64,000 bases of DNA from Pseudomonas botevensis (GCF_019145475.1 NZ_JAHTKI010000001.1:1-64000), one strand, 5' to 3'. Positions 9,292 to 19,435 are shown, counted from the first letter of the stretch. Notes: generated by a model from the letters alone, not told the origin. Translations and numbers: made by a program.

Positions 9292-9350
9292 AGGTACAGT
9301 TTTAAATAAACCACAACTGAACCAGTACAATTTTGACTCTGTGTATCTGC
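9292..9350 (+). promoter_or_regulatory. Promoter/operator of the second DUF1127 gene
   Basis: The segment carries GGTACAGTTTT (9293-9303), AACTGAACCAGTACAAT (about 9315-9331) and CTCTGTGTATCTGC (9337-9350). It resembles the region before the first DUF1127 gene (GGTACAGTTT, AACTGGTC...CAAT, CTGTATCTAC), suggesting a common regulator and similar promoter architecture. Confidence 0.45.
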
Positions 9351-9410
9351 CCCCGCCCTTGCATCCGGCTCAACATGACTTTTCGCCTCTCCCGGTAAAA
9401 GGAAAACGTC

Positions 9411-9620
9411 ATGAATGACTTACAGGATGTGTCAGCGGTTGTTATCCCGTCCGCTGCTCGCCAAAAGCCTCTGTGGCGTCTGTTTCAGGGCCTCTGGCAA
9501 GGTCTGGAGCGCGCCAGAACGCGGCGCCTGCTGGCGCAACTCGATGCACGGGATCTGGCCGACCTGGGTCTCAGCCGCGCCGATCGGCTCAATGAAATGA
9601 CCAAACCCTTCTGGCGCTAG
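9411..9620 (+). CDS. DUF1127 domain small protein, second copy
   Basis: This 69-residue protein has a variable N-terminus and a C-terminal DUF1127 domain (RTRRLLAQLDARDLADLGLS, then the KPFWR end). It shares the last 30 residues closely with the copy at 8938-9153, so the pair arose by duplication. AAAGGA lies at a good distance before the ATG. The function is unknown. It precedes the DUF2388 genes in the same direction with a 134-base gap. Confidence 0.85.
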   Translation: MNDLQDVSAVVIPSAARQKPLWRLFQGLWQGLERARTRRLLAQLDARDLADLGLSRADRLNEMTKPFWR

Positions 9621-9754
9621 CATTCTGCCCACTGTGCGAACACCGCGCGTCGGCCTAATATCCACGCAGAACGTGGCGAATGCTGTGCGACTGGCGTCTG
9701 ACTCCCAGACACCGTGCCACCTCTCAATACGGTTTTATCTACAGGAGTTACACC

Positions 9755-10072
9755 ATGTCCCCTCTTCGCCTGCTCAGCGCTGCCGCCCTGCTGGCCGTGG
9801 CTGCCAACGCCAGCGCCACCAGCTTCATCGTGACCACCGACGCCGTTGTCGGTGCCCTGAAATCCTCTTCCGATGCCACCTCCGACGTCACCTCGTCCTT
9901 CCGTGACGACAAGATCGTGCTCGCCGCCCGTGATGACGCCGCCAGCTTCGTGGCCAGCGAAGGCGAAATCCGCGGCGTGAAACTGGAAAGCGCCCTCGAT
10001 CACATCCGCCATCAGGCACCGCAACTGAACGCGACCGACGCACAGCTGGCCCAGGCCATTCTGACGATCTAA
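9755..10072 (+). CDS. DUF2388 domain secreted protein, copy 1
   Basis: This 105-residue protein begins with a signal peptide (MSPLRLLSAAALLAVAANASA, cleavage near residue 21) and matches the DUF2388 family of small exported Pseudomonas proteins. The family core, DDAASFVASEGEIRGVKLESAL, is near residues 60-85 (named by first and last residues). The start at 9755 follows CAGGAGTT; a longer frame to 9680 lacks a signal sequence. It is the first of three tandem paralogues followed by a DUF4105 gene. The family has no established function. Confidence 0.85.
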   Translation: MSPLRLLSAAALLAVAANASATSFIVTTDAVVGALKSSSDATSDVTSSFRDDKIVLAARDDAASFVASEGEIRGVKLESALDHIRHQAPQLNATDAQLAQAILTI

Positions 10073-10088
10073 GCGACAGCGGTACTTG

Positions 10089-10111
10089 CGGGACATGCCA
10101 GTCATGTCCCG
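10089..10111 (+). other. Hairpin between DUF2388 copies 1 and 2
   Basis: CGGGACATG (10089-10097) and CATGTCCCG (10103-10111) form a perfect stem with a 5-base loop. There is no T-tract, so it may attenuate, pause or stabilise the transcript rather than terminate it. Confidence 0.5.
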
Positions 10112-10180
10112 ATGTTTCGGCGCTGGCTCTGGCCCGGGGGTTACGCTAGCCTTGGGGCTCACCAACAGCCGCCGAGTCTC

Positions 10181-10489
10181 ATGCGCTTTCTTGCCAAACT
10201 GCTCATTCCTTCCGTTGCCGTGACTGCCTGCTGGACGACATCGGTCGATGCCTTCGATGTGTCGACGCAAAACACCGTCGTCAGCGGATACGCCACCAGC
10301 CTGGTGTCTTCTGCGCCTTTCGACCGTAAAATGCTGCTCGCCGCCCACGACGATGCGGCGGTATTCGTTGCCAGTGACGGCCAGTTACGAGGCGCCCGGC
10401 TGGAATCCGCGCTGCATTACCTGCGAAAATCCCGGCCAAAACTTCATGTAAGCGACCTTGAACTGGCTGAGGCAATTCTCGTCCAATAG
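10181..10489 (+). CDS. DUF2388 domain secreted protein, copy 2
   Basis: This 102-residue protein has a hydrophobic N-terminus (MRFLAKLLIPSVAVTACW) and the DUF2388 core AAHDDAAVFVASDGQLRGARLE (residues about 58-79, named by its ends). It is the most divergent of the three tandem copies and has no clear ribosome-binding site at 10181, so translation may be weak. A Cys at residue 17 could be read as a weak lipobox (VTAC), but a normal signal peptide cut after VDA is as likely. The function is unknown. Confidence 0.75.
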   Translation: MRFLAKLLIPSVAVTACWTTSVDAFDVSTQNTVVSGYATSLVSSAPFDRKMLLAAHDDAAVFVASDGQLRGARLESALHYLRKSRPKLHVSDLELAEAILVQ

Positions 10490-10517
10490 TTATCCCTGTC
10501 CCCTCCGGAGTCGTTCC

Positions 10518-10838
10518 ATGCGTAGCCCGCTGATTGCTGCCGCCCTTGGCCTGCTGTTGTTGGCCGATATGGCCCAGGCGCACACCCTGGTAGCCACCAG
10601 TAACATCATCGTTCGTGCCTCCCAGCGCACCATCGATTTCACGTCCGATACCACGACGTCGATCCGCGATTCGAAAATCATCCGCGAAGCCCACGACGAT
10701 GCCGCCAGCTTCGTCGCCAGCAATGGCGATATCCGTGGCGCGCACCTGGAAGCCGCCCTCAACACCTTGCGCACCCGCGTGCCGGAAGCCCGCGACGCCA
10801 GTGATCAGGTACTCGCCGAAGCCATCCTCGCACTGTGA
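10518..10838 (+). CDS. DUF2388 domain secreted protein, copy 3
   Basis: This 106-residue protein has a clear signal peptide (MRSPLIAAALGLLLLADMAQA) and the DUF2388 core EAHDDAASFVASNGDIRGAH. The start at 10518 follows GGAG (10507-10510). Its stop overlaps the GTG start of the DUF4105 gene by four bases (GTGA), so the two are probably translationally coupled and may work together in the periplasm. Confidence 0.85.
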   Translation: MRSPLIAAALGLLLLADMAQAHTLVATSNIIVRASQRTIDFTSDTTTSIRDSKIIREAHDDAASFVASNGDIRGAHLEAALNTLRTRVPEARDASDQVLAEAILAL

Positions 10839-12796
10839 AGTCACTCAACGCCTGGCTGCTGGCCGGGGCGTTGTTGCTGCTTGGCAACAGCGCCCACGCC
10901 GACCTGCAACTGCGGCTCAAGACCGACGGTCTGAGCCCCGCCCAACAACAGGCCAGCCAGGCGCTGCTCGATGAAGCCATGCAGGCGTTGCCGCCGAGCT
11001 TCATCGCACGTCTGGACCGACGCATCGATGTCGGCTGGACCGATGACATGCCCGGCAACGCCTACGGCCAGGCGACGCTGGTCGACGAACTCGATCTGAA
11101 TCGCAAACTGCTCGCCGGTCTCACCGATGGCAGCGCGGCGAAAGAAAAAACCAATCGCCCCCACGGCACCGTACGCCGCGAACTGTTGGCCACGGTCCTG
11201 CACGAAATCACCCACATTTACGACCGCGCACGTTTATGGCCCGCCGCCGAACGTACGCTGATCCAGCGCTGCACCCGGCGTTTCAACAGCGCCGGGCTGA
11301 TCGGCATTCCCGATGCATGTCGCGGCCAGAACGGGCGGCGCTTTACCCTCAGCGATGATCCGCGCCTGCTCGACCTCGCGGGCTGGCAGCAATATGTCGG
11401 CCGCCGTGGCGAGCGCGAGCAGCACAACCGGCAGATCGCCCGCAGCCCGGACCTGTATGAGATTTCCGCGCCGAAAGAGTTTGTCGCGGTCAACATGGAG
11501 TATTTCCTGCTCGATCCGAGCTACGCCTGTCGCCGTCCGGCGCTGTACCGCTATTACAAGGAGCACTTCGGCTGGGCGCCGCCGGCCAAGGACACCTGCA
11601 GCCAATCCTTCTCCTTCCTCAATGCGGGCAACGACTTCGCCAAACAGCCGCTGGGCCAGGTCGATCCGGAACGTGTGTACGCCGTCGACTACCTGCTGGC
11701 CGAGGCCAATCAGAACTGGGTCAGCCGCTGGGGCCACAGCATGCTGCGTCTGGTGATCTGCGCCCCGGGCCGGCCACGCGGGCCGGACTGCCGCCTCGAT
11801 CTCGACCAGCATCTGGTGCTGTCTTACCGCGCGTTCGTGGGTGACGTGCAGCTGTCGAGCTGGGACGGCCTGGTCGGCAAGTACCCATCGCGGCTGTTCG
11901 TACTGCCACTGGCGCAGGTGATCGACGAATACACCAAGACCGAACTGCGCAGCCTTGCTTCGGTGCCACTGAACCTGTCGCGCAAGGAAATCGAGGAAAC
12001 GGTCGAGCACGCCGCCGAAATGCACTGGAGCTACGACGGCAATTACTTCTTCCTGTCCAACAACTGCGCGGTGGAAAGCCTGAAACTGCTGCGCAGCGGC
12101 AGCAACAACGCGCAGCTCACGGGCCTGGACAGCATCATGCCCAACGGTCTGCTGGAAGTGCTCAAGGGTCGGGGTCTGGCCGATACCAGCGTGCTGGATG
12201 ACCCGAAAGAAGCCCTGCGCCTGGGCTATCGCTTCGACTCGTTCCGCGATCGCTATCAGGCGATGTTCGATGTGCTGAAGAAGCAGCTGCCGATCAAGCA
12301 GACCAGCGTCGAAGACTGGCTCTCGCTGTCCGCCGACGAGCGTCGACCGTGGTTCGAACGCGCGGACCTGCGCACCAGCGCCGCGTTGCTGCTGTTGGAG
12401 CAGGCGAGTTTCCGTCGCCAGTTGTTGCTGGCTCAGGATGAGGTCAAGCAGCGCTATCTCGGCGCCCGTGAGCTGGAAAACGGTGGCATGGACAAGGCCA
12501 ATGCGACCTTGCAACAGATCCTCGCCAATAGCGGCTTCCTCAGCCGTCCGGCGGAGCTGCTCGACAGCCGTGGCTACGGCTTGCCGCAACCAAGTGAATT
12601 CAAGCGCCTGGAAGCCGAAAGCGCGTTGCGTCAGCAGAAGTTGCTGGTGTTGAGCGGCGACCTGGACAAGGAAGTACGGGCATTGCTGGAACCGAAACGC
12701 GCTGCCGAGATTGCCGCCAACGAGGCCAACGTGAAGCTGATCGGCGAGCATCTGCGCAAACTGCACAAGGCGGCCGGCGGCCTGGAATTGCCGTAA
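10835..12796 (+). CDS. DUF4105 (Lnb-like) periplasmic protein with N-terminal HExxH segment
   Basis: This 653-residue exported protein (signal peptide about residues 1-22, cut after AHA) contains the DUF4105 domain in its middle. DUF4105 includes the lipoprotein N-acyltransferase Lnb, a papain-like Cys/His enzyme. Here the matching residues appear as His301 in RWGHSMLR and Cys411 in LSNNCAVESL. The N-terminal third also carries HEITH (residues 123-127), the pattern of zinc metalloproteases, which is not expected in an acyltransferase. The C-terminal 180 residues are helical and charged. The GTG start overlaps the preceding DUF2388 stop. Its substrate is unknown: peptidase, acyltransferase or both remain possible. 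Confidence 0.8.
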   Translation: MKSLNAWLLAGALLLLGNSAHADLQLRLKTDGLSPAQQQASQALLDEAMQALPPSFIARLDRRIDVGWTDDMPGNAYGQATLVDELDLNRKLLAGLTDGSAAKEKTNRPHGTVRRELLATVLHEITHIYDRARLWPAAERTLIQRCTRRFNSAGLIGIPDACRGQNGRRFTLSDDPRLLDLAGWQQYVGRRGEREQHNRQIARSPDLYEISAPKEFVAVNMEYFLLDPSYACRRPALYRYYKEHFGWAPPAKDTCSQSFSFLNAGNDFAKQPLGQVDPERVYAVDYLLAEANQNWVSRWGHSMLRLVICAPGRPRGPDCRLDLDQHLVLSYRAFVGDVQLSSWDGLVGKYPSRLFVLPLAQVIDEYTKTELRSLASVPLNLSRKEIEETVEHAAEMHWSYDGNYFFLSNNCAVESLKLLRSGSNNAQLTGLDSIMPNGLLEVLKGRGLADTSVLDDPKEALRLGYRFDSFRDRYQAMFDVLKKQLPIKQTSVEDWLSLSADERRPWFERADLRTSAALLLLEQASFRRQLLLAQDEVKQRYLGARELENGGMDKANATLQQILANSGFLSRPAELLDSRGYGLPQPSEFKRLEAESALRQQKLLVLSGDLDKEVRALLEPKRAAEIAANEANVKLIGEHLRKLHKAAGGLELP

Positions 12797-12800
12797 AACA

Positions 12801-12840
12801 AAAGATCGCAGCCTTGTACAAACAAGGCTGCGATCTTTTT
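12801..12840. terminator. Terminator after the DUF4105 gene, probably bidirectional
   Basis: A 16-base stem, AAAGATCGCAGCCTTG (12801-12816) and its complement (12823-12838), with a TACAAA loop, ends in a T-tract. It lies between convergent genes and has A-rich and T-rich flanks, so it can serve both. Confidence 0.9.
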
Positions 12841-12852
12841 ATTGCCTGTCGA

Positions 12853-13296
12853 TCAATACAACACGCCGTCCAGAATTTCATAGACGATCCCGGTGCCCAC
12901 CGCGATCAGCACGATATCGCCCCCCGCCCGGCGCCATTCATAGCCGGGATACACCGGCAAGCGCCCCAGTGCGCGATTATCCAGACGCTCTCCGTAATAG
13001 CCGTGCGGCAACGGCCGGCCACGTTCCAGATGAATGCCCGGAGGCGGCGGCGCGCCGCGAACGAAGTAGCCATGGTTGTCGCGAATCACCTGGCGAACCG
13101 GGCCGAAATCACGCGGTGGCGGGCCGCCACGGTGGTTGCTCTGCCAATCATGATGGTCACCGCCACGATTGTCGTAGTGGCCCTGTTGCGGGCCGCCGTG
13201 GTCGTGATCGTCGCGCGGATCGGCGCTGGCCAGCAGCGGTGTCGCGCTGATCATCAGCACGCCCAGACTGGCAATCAGACGTTTCGGCATTTTCAT
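12853..13296 (-). CDS. RcnB-like/CigR-like small periplasmic protein
   Basis: This 147-residue protein has a signal peptide (KMPKRLIASLGVLMISATPLLASA), a His/Asp/Gly-rich middle (DHDHGGPQQGHYDNRGGDHH, residues about 31-50) and a C-terminal RcnB-type fold ending in a hydrophobic segment (DIVLIAVGTGIVYEIL). E. coli RcnB is a periplasmic nickel/cobalt homeostasis protein; the His-rich region could bind metal, but the role here is unproven. The start at 13296 is chosen because GAGGAAAG lies just upstream; a GTG five codons earlier would overlap that site. Confidence 0.8.
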   Translation of the reverse strand: MKMPKRLIASLGVLMISATPLLASADPRDDHDHGGPQQGHYDNRGGDHHDWQSNHRGGPPPRDFGPVRQVIRDNHGYFVRGAPPPPGIHLERGRPLPHGYYGERLDNRALGRLPVYPGYEWRRAGGDIVLIAVGTGIVYEILDGVLY

Positions 13297-13323
13297 CGGG
13301 TCTTTCCTCACTGCACTGACAGC

Positions 13324-13355
13324 AAAAAGGGATTCAGGACAGAGTCCTGAATCCC
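13324..13355 (-). terminator. Terminator of the trpBA operon
   Basis: Read on the minus strand, GGGATTCAGGAC and its complement (13344-13355 with 13329-13340) pair around a 3-base loop and run into CCCTTTTTG. It lies about 65 bases beyond trpA. Confidence 0.85.
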
Positions 13356-13418
13356 TCGATCTTGCTGATTTAGTCTGTGCCGCGAGGCGCTAATTCCTCT
13401 GTATCAGGAACTTTACCT

Positions 13419-14230
13419 TCAGCTGACGCGGGCCTTACGCACGCCCTCGGACAGCGCCGAACACAGGCCCAGCACGCCATCGATAGCCTGGGCCGGTGTG
13501 GCGGCATTGGCGATGTGGTCGATCAGCGCCGAACCCACCACCACACCCTCGGCCAGACGCGCGATGGCGGCGGCTTGCTCCGGGGTACGGATGCCGAAAC
13601 CGATGCTGATCGGCAGATCGGTGTGACGCCGCAGGCGCGCCACGGCTTCCTCGACATGCTCCAGGGTGGCCGCACCGGCACCGGTCACACCGGCTACCGA
13701 CACGTAGTAAACAAAACCGGAGCTGCCGTTGAGCACCTTCGGCAGACGTGCGTCATCAGTGGTCGGCGTGGTCAGACGAATGAAGTCCAGACCGGCCGCC
13801 TGCGCCGGGTCGCACAGCTCGGCGTTGTGTTCCGGCGGCATGTCGACCACGATCAGACCGTCGACGCCCGCCTCTTTGGCCTCGGTAATGAACCGCTCGA
13901 CGCCAAACTTGTGAATCGGGTTGAAGTAGCCCATCAGCACCAGCGGCGTGTCGCGGTTGTCCTTGCGGAACTCGCGAACCATTTGCAGGGTTTTCGCCAG
14001 ATTCTGTTTGGCCCCCAGGGCACGAATGTTCGCCAACTGGATCGCCGGGCCATCGGCCATCGGATCGGTGAACGGCATGCCCAGTTCGATCACGTCGGCA
14101 CCGGCGGCAGGCAGCCCCTTGAGGATCGCCAGCGAGGTGTCGTAATCCGGGTCACCGGCGGTGATGAAGGTCACCAGCGCGGCGCGGTTTTCTTGCTTGA
14201 GGGCGGCAAAACGGGTTTGCAGGCGGCTCA

Positions 14231-14231
<1 letters not shown>
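13419..14231 (-). CDS. trpA: Tryptophan synthase alpha chain
   Basis: This 270-residue TIM-barrel subunit cleaves indole-3-glycerol phosphate to indole and glyceraldehyde 3-phosphate. The catalytic pair Glu49 (DVIELGMPF) and Asp60 (DPMADGP) falls at the canonical numbers, which supports the start at 14231. Its start overlaps the trpB stop by one base, so the two are translationally coupled. A longer frame upstream lies inside trpB and is not real. Confidence 0.97.
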
Positions 14232-15589
<1,358 letters not shown>

Positions 15590-16507
15590 ATGAGCCACGA
15601 CCTTCCCCCGCTGAACGCATTGCGTGCCTTCGAGGCCACCGCCCGGCTGAACAGCGTCAGTCAGGCCGCCGAGCAATTACACGTAACCCACGGAGCCGTC
15701 AGTCGTCAGCTCAAGGTGCTTGAGGAACACCTTGGCGTGAGTCTGTTCGTCAAGGATGGGCGCGGCTTGAAACTCACAGATGCCGGCATCCGCCTGCGAG
15801 ACGCCAGCGGCGAGGCGTTCGACCGGTTGCGCAGCGTCTGCGCCGAACTGACCCAGAGCCACGCCGATGCGCCGTTCGTGCTCGGCTGTTCCGGCAGCCT
15901 GCTGGCACGCTGGTTCATTCCAAGGCTGGGGCGACTGAATGCGGATCTGCCGGACTTGCGTCTGCACCTGTCGGCCGGCGAAGGCGATCTCGATCCACGG
16001 CGTCCGGGACTGGATGCGCTGCTGCTGTTCGCCGAGCCGCCATGGCCGGCCGACATGCAAGTCTACGAACTGGCCAGCGAACGCATCGGCCCGGTACTCA
16101 GCCCGCTGTTCAGCGGCTATCAGCGGCTGCAAGACGCGCCCGCCGAAGCGTTGCTCCATGAACCCTTGCTGCACACCACCTCGCGCCCGCAGGCCTGGCC
16201 GAGCTGGGCGCAGCAAAGCGGCCTCGACGCCAGGGCATTGAAGTTCGGGCAGGGTTTCGAGCATTTGTATTATTTGCTGGAGGCGGCGGTCGCCGGCCTC
16301 GGCGTGGCCATCGCCCCGCAGCCGCTGGTGGCCGAAGACTTGAAGGCCGGTCGCCTGGTCGCGCCATGGGGTTTTTGTGAAACCCCGGCGCAACTGGCGT
16401 TGTGGCTACCCAAGCGCGCCGCAGACGGGCGCGCCCGGCAATTGGCGCAATGGCTCAGGGACGAGTTGCGCCAGGCGGATCACTCGCCGCGCTTGAACAG
16501 CAAGTAA
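15590..16507 (+). CDS. trpI: LysR-family activator of trpBA
   Basis: This 305-residue LysR-type regulator has an N-terminal helix-turn-helix ([20 protein letters not shown], residues about 22-41) and an effector domain. Its divergent position next to trpBA is the classical TrpI arrangement; indole-3-glycerol phosphate is the known inducer in Pseudomonas. The final 28 bases overlap the 3' end of the convergent DUF883 gene. Confidence 0.93.
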   Translation: MSHDLPPLNALRAFEATARLNSVSQAAEQLHVTHGAVSRQLKVLEEHLGVSLFVKDGRGLKLTDAGIRLRDASGEAFDRLRSVCAELTQSHADAPFVLGCSGSLLARWFIPRLGRLNADLPDLRLHLSAGEGDLDPRRPGLDALLLFAEPPWPADMQVYELASERIGPVLSPLFSGYQRLQDAPAEALLHEPLLHTTSRPQAWPSWAQQSGLDARALKFGQGFEHLYYLLEAAVAGLGVAIAPQPLVAEDLKAGRLVAPWGFCETPAQLALWLPKRAADGRARQLAQWLRDELRQADHSPRLNSK

Positions 16508-16806
16508 GCGGCCAGCAGACCCAACGCGCCGACGGCCACGCCGGCGGTCGTCCACGGATGTTCCTGCGCGTAATCGCGGGTGGCGATGCCGGTCTCGCGG
16601 GTTTTCACTTTGACTTCTTCATAGGCATCGCTGAGCAGGTGGCGCGAATGTTTCAGCGCGCTTTCGGCATTGCTTTTCAGCGCCTTGAGGGTCTTGCGCG
16701 ACTCGTCCGAAGCATCGTCCTTCAGACTTTCCAACGACTTGAGCAGACTCTCGATCTCCGCTTCCATGCTTTGCAATGAGGCTTTGCGTAAAGAGGTGTT
16801 GGCCAT
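16480..16806 (-). CDS. DUF883 family membrane-anchored protein (ElaB/YqjD-like)
   Basis: This 108-residue protein has a long charged amphipathic helix (about residues 8-75) and one C-terminal membrane helix ([19 protein letters not shown]) with a short basic tail. This matches DUF883/ElaB/YqjD proteins, which anchor to the inner membrane and, in E. coli, associate with stationary-phase ribosomes. The start at 16806 follows AGGAGAG; longer in-frame extensions are unsupported. Its 3' end overlaps trpI on the opposite strand. Confidence 0.88.
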   Translation of the reverse strand: MANTSLRKASLQSMEAEIESLLKSLESLKDDASDESRKTLKALKSNAESALKHSRHLLSDAYEEVKVKTRETGIATRDYAQEHPWTTAGVAVGALGLLAAYLLFKRGE

Positions 16807-16962
16807 GATAACTCTCCTGCATTGGTGATGAGTGGCGTGTGTTGGTTGGGACTTCGCGGGTTTGAGAAAGTGCAGAAAATCTGAACTTCGCCTCGCACAG
16901 ATCGCCGAAATCAACACTGGAAATTCACTGCTAGGCTGTATTCACACTTCAAGGAGAACGTC

Positions 16963-17178
16963 ATGAGTGACCATCACACGTACAAGAAGATCGAGCTGGT
17001 CGGTTCGTCCACTACCAGCATCGAAGAAGCCATCAACAACGCGTTGGCCGAGGCCAACAAGAGCATCAAGCATCTGGAGTGGTTTGAAGTGGTCGATACT
17101 CGCGGCCACATCAGGGACGGCAAGGCCGCTCACTTCCAGGTGACCCTGAAAGTGGGTTTCAAGATTGCCAGTAGCTGA
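16963..17178 (+). CDS. Dodecin-family flavin-binding protein
   Basis: This 71-residue protein matches dodecin, which assembles as a dodecamer that stores or sequesters flavin (or CoA in some species). The core includes the helix [16 protein letters not shown] and Trp40 in [13 protein letters not shown], the residue that stacks on the flavin. AAGGAGA precedes the ATG. It is monocistronic. Confidence 0.92.
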   Translation: MSDHHTYKKIELVGSSTTSIEEAINNALAEANKSIKHLEWFEVVDTRGHIRDGKAAHFQVTLKVGFKIASS

Positions 17179-17305
17179 GTTTGATCTACGCTTCTGAACT
17201 TGCGCGCTGGCCGAGTGCCATAGGAATGGCAAAGCGCTACAGGTGAGCGCATCGAGCAGATCGCCCGGTGCCCGCCTCTTTTGATCCGACCAGGGAGTGC
17301 GACCG

Positions 17306-17530
17306 ATGAAGAAGTTCATGTTGGCGGTAGGTTTGTTGAGCCTTGCGGGTGGTGCGTTTGCTGCCGGCAAGCCTTGTGAAGAGCTGAAGGCCGAGATTGC
17401 GGCCAAGCTCGATGCCAAGGGCGTTTCCGGTTATTCGCTGGAGATTGTCGACAAAGGTGCGGCGGCGGACGGCAAGGTCGTCGGCAAGTGTGAGGGCGGC
17501 GCCAGGGAAATCGTCTACAAGCGCGGTTGA
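17306..17530 (+). CDS. DUF1161 domain exported protein, copy 1
   Basis: This 74-residue protein has a signal peptide (MKKFMLAVGLLSLAGGAFA) and a DUF1161 domain: KPCEELKAEIAAKLDAKGV, two conserved Cys (CEE and GKCEGG) that could form a disulfide, and a terminal REIVYKR strand. CAGGGAG lies upstream of the ATG. A paralogue is encoded at 19436-19669. The function is unknown. Confidence 0.88.
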   Translation: MKKFMLAVGLLSLAGGAFAAGKPCEELKAEIAAKLDAKGVSGYSLEIVDKGAAADGKVVGKCEGGAREIVYKRG

Positions 17531-17545
17531 GTGCGCCTGTAATGC

Positions 17546-17576
17546 AAAAGCCGACGCGGATGCGTCGGCTTTTTTG
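17546..17576. terminator. Terminator after the first DUF1161 gene
   Basis: AAAAGCCGACGC (17546-17557) pairs with GCGTCGGCTTTT (17562-17573) around a GGAT loop, followed by T residues. Confidence 0.9.
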
Positions 17577-17657
17577 TGGGCGCTCGGCTGGGGGATCGTG
17601 GCGTGATTGAGGCGGGAGGCGGAGGGAGCCCAATCCCCACGCTCAGTCCCCGAGTTT

Positions 17658-18659
17658 TCAGCCCTTCATCACCTGCGCCAGCAACGCGTAGGAATGCAGC
17701 CGGTCCGCATGTTCATACAGATCGCAGGTGAAGATCAGCTCATCAGCCTGGGTCTGCTCGATCAGCACTTCCAGTTTCGCGCGGATCTTCTGCGGGCTGC
17801 CGACCATCGCCAGGCCAAGGAAATCGCCCACGGCCTCGCGCTCGTGAGGCAGCCACAAGCCGTCCATGGTTTTCACCGGTGGACGCTGCACCAGACTTTG
17901 CCCACGCATCAGCGCAAGAATTCGCTGATAGACCGAGGTCGCCAGGTAATCGGCCTGTTCATCGGTGTCGGCCGCCACCAGCGGCACACCGAGCATCACA
18001 TACGGCTTGTCGAGCACCGCCGACGGCTTGAAATGGTTGCGATAGACACGAATCGCCTCATGCATGAAGCGCGGTGCGAAATGCGAGGCGAACGCGTAGG
18101 GCAAACCGCGCTCCCCGGCCAGTTGCGCGCTGAACAGGCTGGAACCGAGCAGCCAGATCGGCACATTGGTGCCGGTGCCCGGCATCGCGATCACCCGCTG
18201 ATCCGGAGTGCGCGGGCCGAGGAAGCGCACCAGCTCGGCGACATCTTCCGGGAAATCATCGGCACTGCCGGAGCGCTCGCGACGCAGGGCGCGGGCGGTC
18301 ATCTGGTCGGAGCCGGGCGCACGCCCAAGGCCCAGATCGATCCGGCCCGGATAGAGGCTTTCCAGGGTGCCGAACTGCTCAGCGATCACCAGCGGCGCAT
18401 GGTTGGGCAGCATCACGCCGCCGGAACCGACGCGGATGGTCGAGGTGCCGCCGGCCAGATACCCCAGCAGCACCGAGGTCGCGGAGCTGGCGATACCATC
18501 CATGTTGTGGTGTTCAGCGACCCAGAACCGGGTGTAGCCGAACTTCTCGACATGCCGGGCCAGGTCCAGCGAATTGCGCAGCGATTGGGCCGGGCTGCCG
18601 TTCTCGCGCACGGGCACCAGATCGAGCGTGGAAAATTTTACATCGGACAGTTGCTTCAT
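17658..18659 (-). CDS. LLM-class flavin-dependent oxidoreductase (luciferase-like)
   Basis: This 333-residue protein is a luciferase-like monooxygenase-fold enzyme of the MsnO8/YhbW subgroup. Recognisable segments are [15 protein letters not shown] (about residues 45-59), the phosphate-binding [23 protein letters not shown] (about 76-98, named by ends) and DLGLGRAPG. Such enzymes use FMNH2 or F420; Pseudomonas lacks F420, so FMN is likely. The start at 18659 follows GGAGAAG; a 104-residue upstream extension is unsupported. The substrate is unknown. Confidence 0.88.
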   Translation of the reverse strand: MKQLSDVKFSTLDLVPVRENGSPAQSLRNSLDLARHVEKFGYTRFWVAEHHNMDGIASSATSVLLGYLAGGTSTIRVGSGGVMLPNHAPLVIAEQFGTLESLYPGRIDLGLGRAPGSDQMTARALRRERSGSADDFPEDVAELVRFLGPRTPDQRVIAMPGTGTNVPIWLLGSSLFSAQLAGERGLPYAFASHFAPRFMHEAIRVYRNHFKPSAVLDKPYVMLGVPLVAADTDEQADYLATSVYQRILALMRGQSLVQRPPVKTMDGLWLPHEREAVGDFLGLAMVGSPQKIRAKLEVLIEQTQADELIFTCDLYEHADRLHSYALLAQVMKG

Positions 18660-18900
18660 AACCCTGCTTCTCCGGGTGAGGACGCAGGTTTGTTCTCGCG
18701 AACGCGAACCTGCCGAATTCATAAGCGTGTCCAGAGCAATATGGGCATATACCCGAGTTTCAATAGCCGATGCAAAATTTCCTACTAAATTTGTCAACGA
18801 TTCACATGAGCTGAACTTTGTTCCGCCGTCTATCCTCAGAAACCTTGCAGACAAAACCGCGATGGCGCGGCGTTCCGCGCCTGATGATGAGGAGGTACAC

Positions 18901-19332
18901 ATGGCTATCGTGAAGAAAGCATCCGCGCATTGGGAAGGTGACCTGAAAACCGGCATCGGCTCGATTTCCACCGAAACCGGTGTCCTGCGGGAAGCCCCCT
19001 ACGGCTTCAAGGCCCGCTTCGAAGGCGGCAAGGGCACCAACCCGGAAGAACTGATCGGCGCCGCGCACGCCGGCTGTTTCTCCATGGCGTTTTCGATGAT
19101 TCTCGGCGACGCCGGGCTCAAGGCCGACAGCATCGACACCCAGGCCGAAGTCACCCTCGATCAAGTGGAGGGCGGCTTCGCGATCACGGCGGTGAAGCTG
19201 ATCCTCAAGGCGAAAATCCCGGGCGCGACCCAGGCGCAGTTTGAAGAACTGAGCAACAAGGCCAAGGAAGGTTGCCCGGTTTCCAAGGTGCTGAATGCGA
19301 AGATCAGCCTGGACGCCTCGTTGGTCGGCTGA
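18901..19332 (+). CDS. osmC: OsmC-family peroxiredoxin (organic hydroperoxide reductase)
   Basis: This 143-residue protein matches OsmC of the Ohr/OsmC family, which reduces organic hydroperoxides using two redox cysteines. The first lies in [12 protein letters not shown] and the second in [20 protein letters not shown] gives a strong ribosome-binding site before the ATG at 18901. The gene is divergent from the LLM oxidoreductase. Osmotic or stationary-phase induction is typical of the family. Confidence 0.93.
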   Translation: MAIVKKASAHWEGDLKTGIGSISTETGVLREAPYGFKARFEGGKGTNPEELIGAAHAGCFSMAFSMILGDAGLKADSIDTQAEVTLDQVEGGFAITAVKLILKAKIPGATQAQFEELSNKAKEGCPVSKVLNAKISLDASLVG

Positions 19333-19435
19333 TCGCCTTGAGCCAGGTCAGAACCCGCCAGGCAAAACGCTGGTCGAATGTAATGACAGCAGCCTTCGCG
19401 CATCTTCGTGCGCGCTGCTCCAGGGAGCTTCAACC

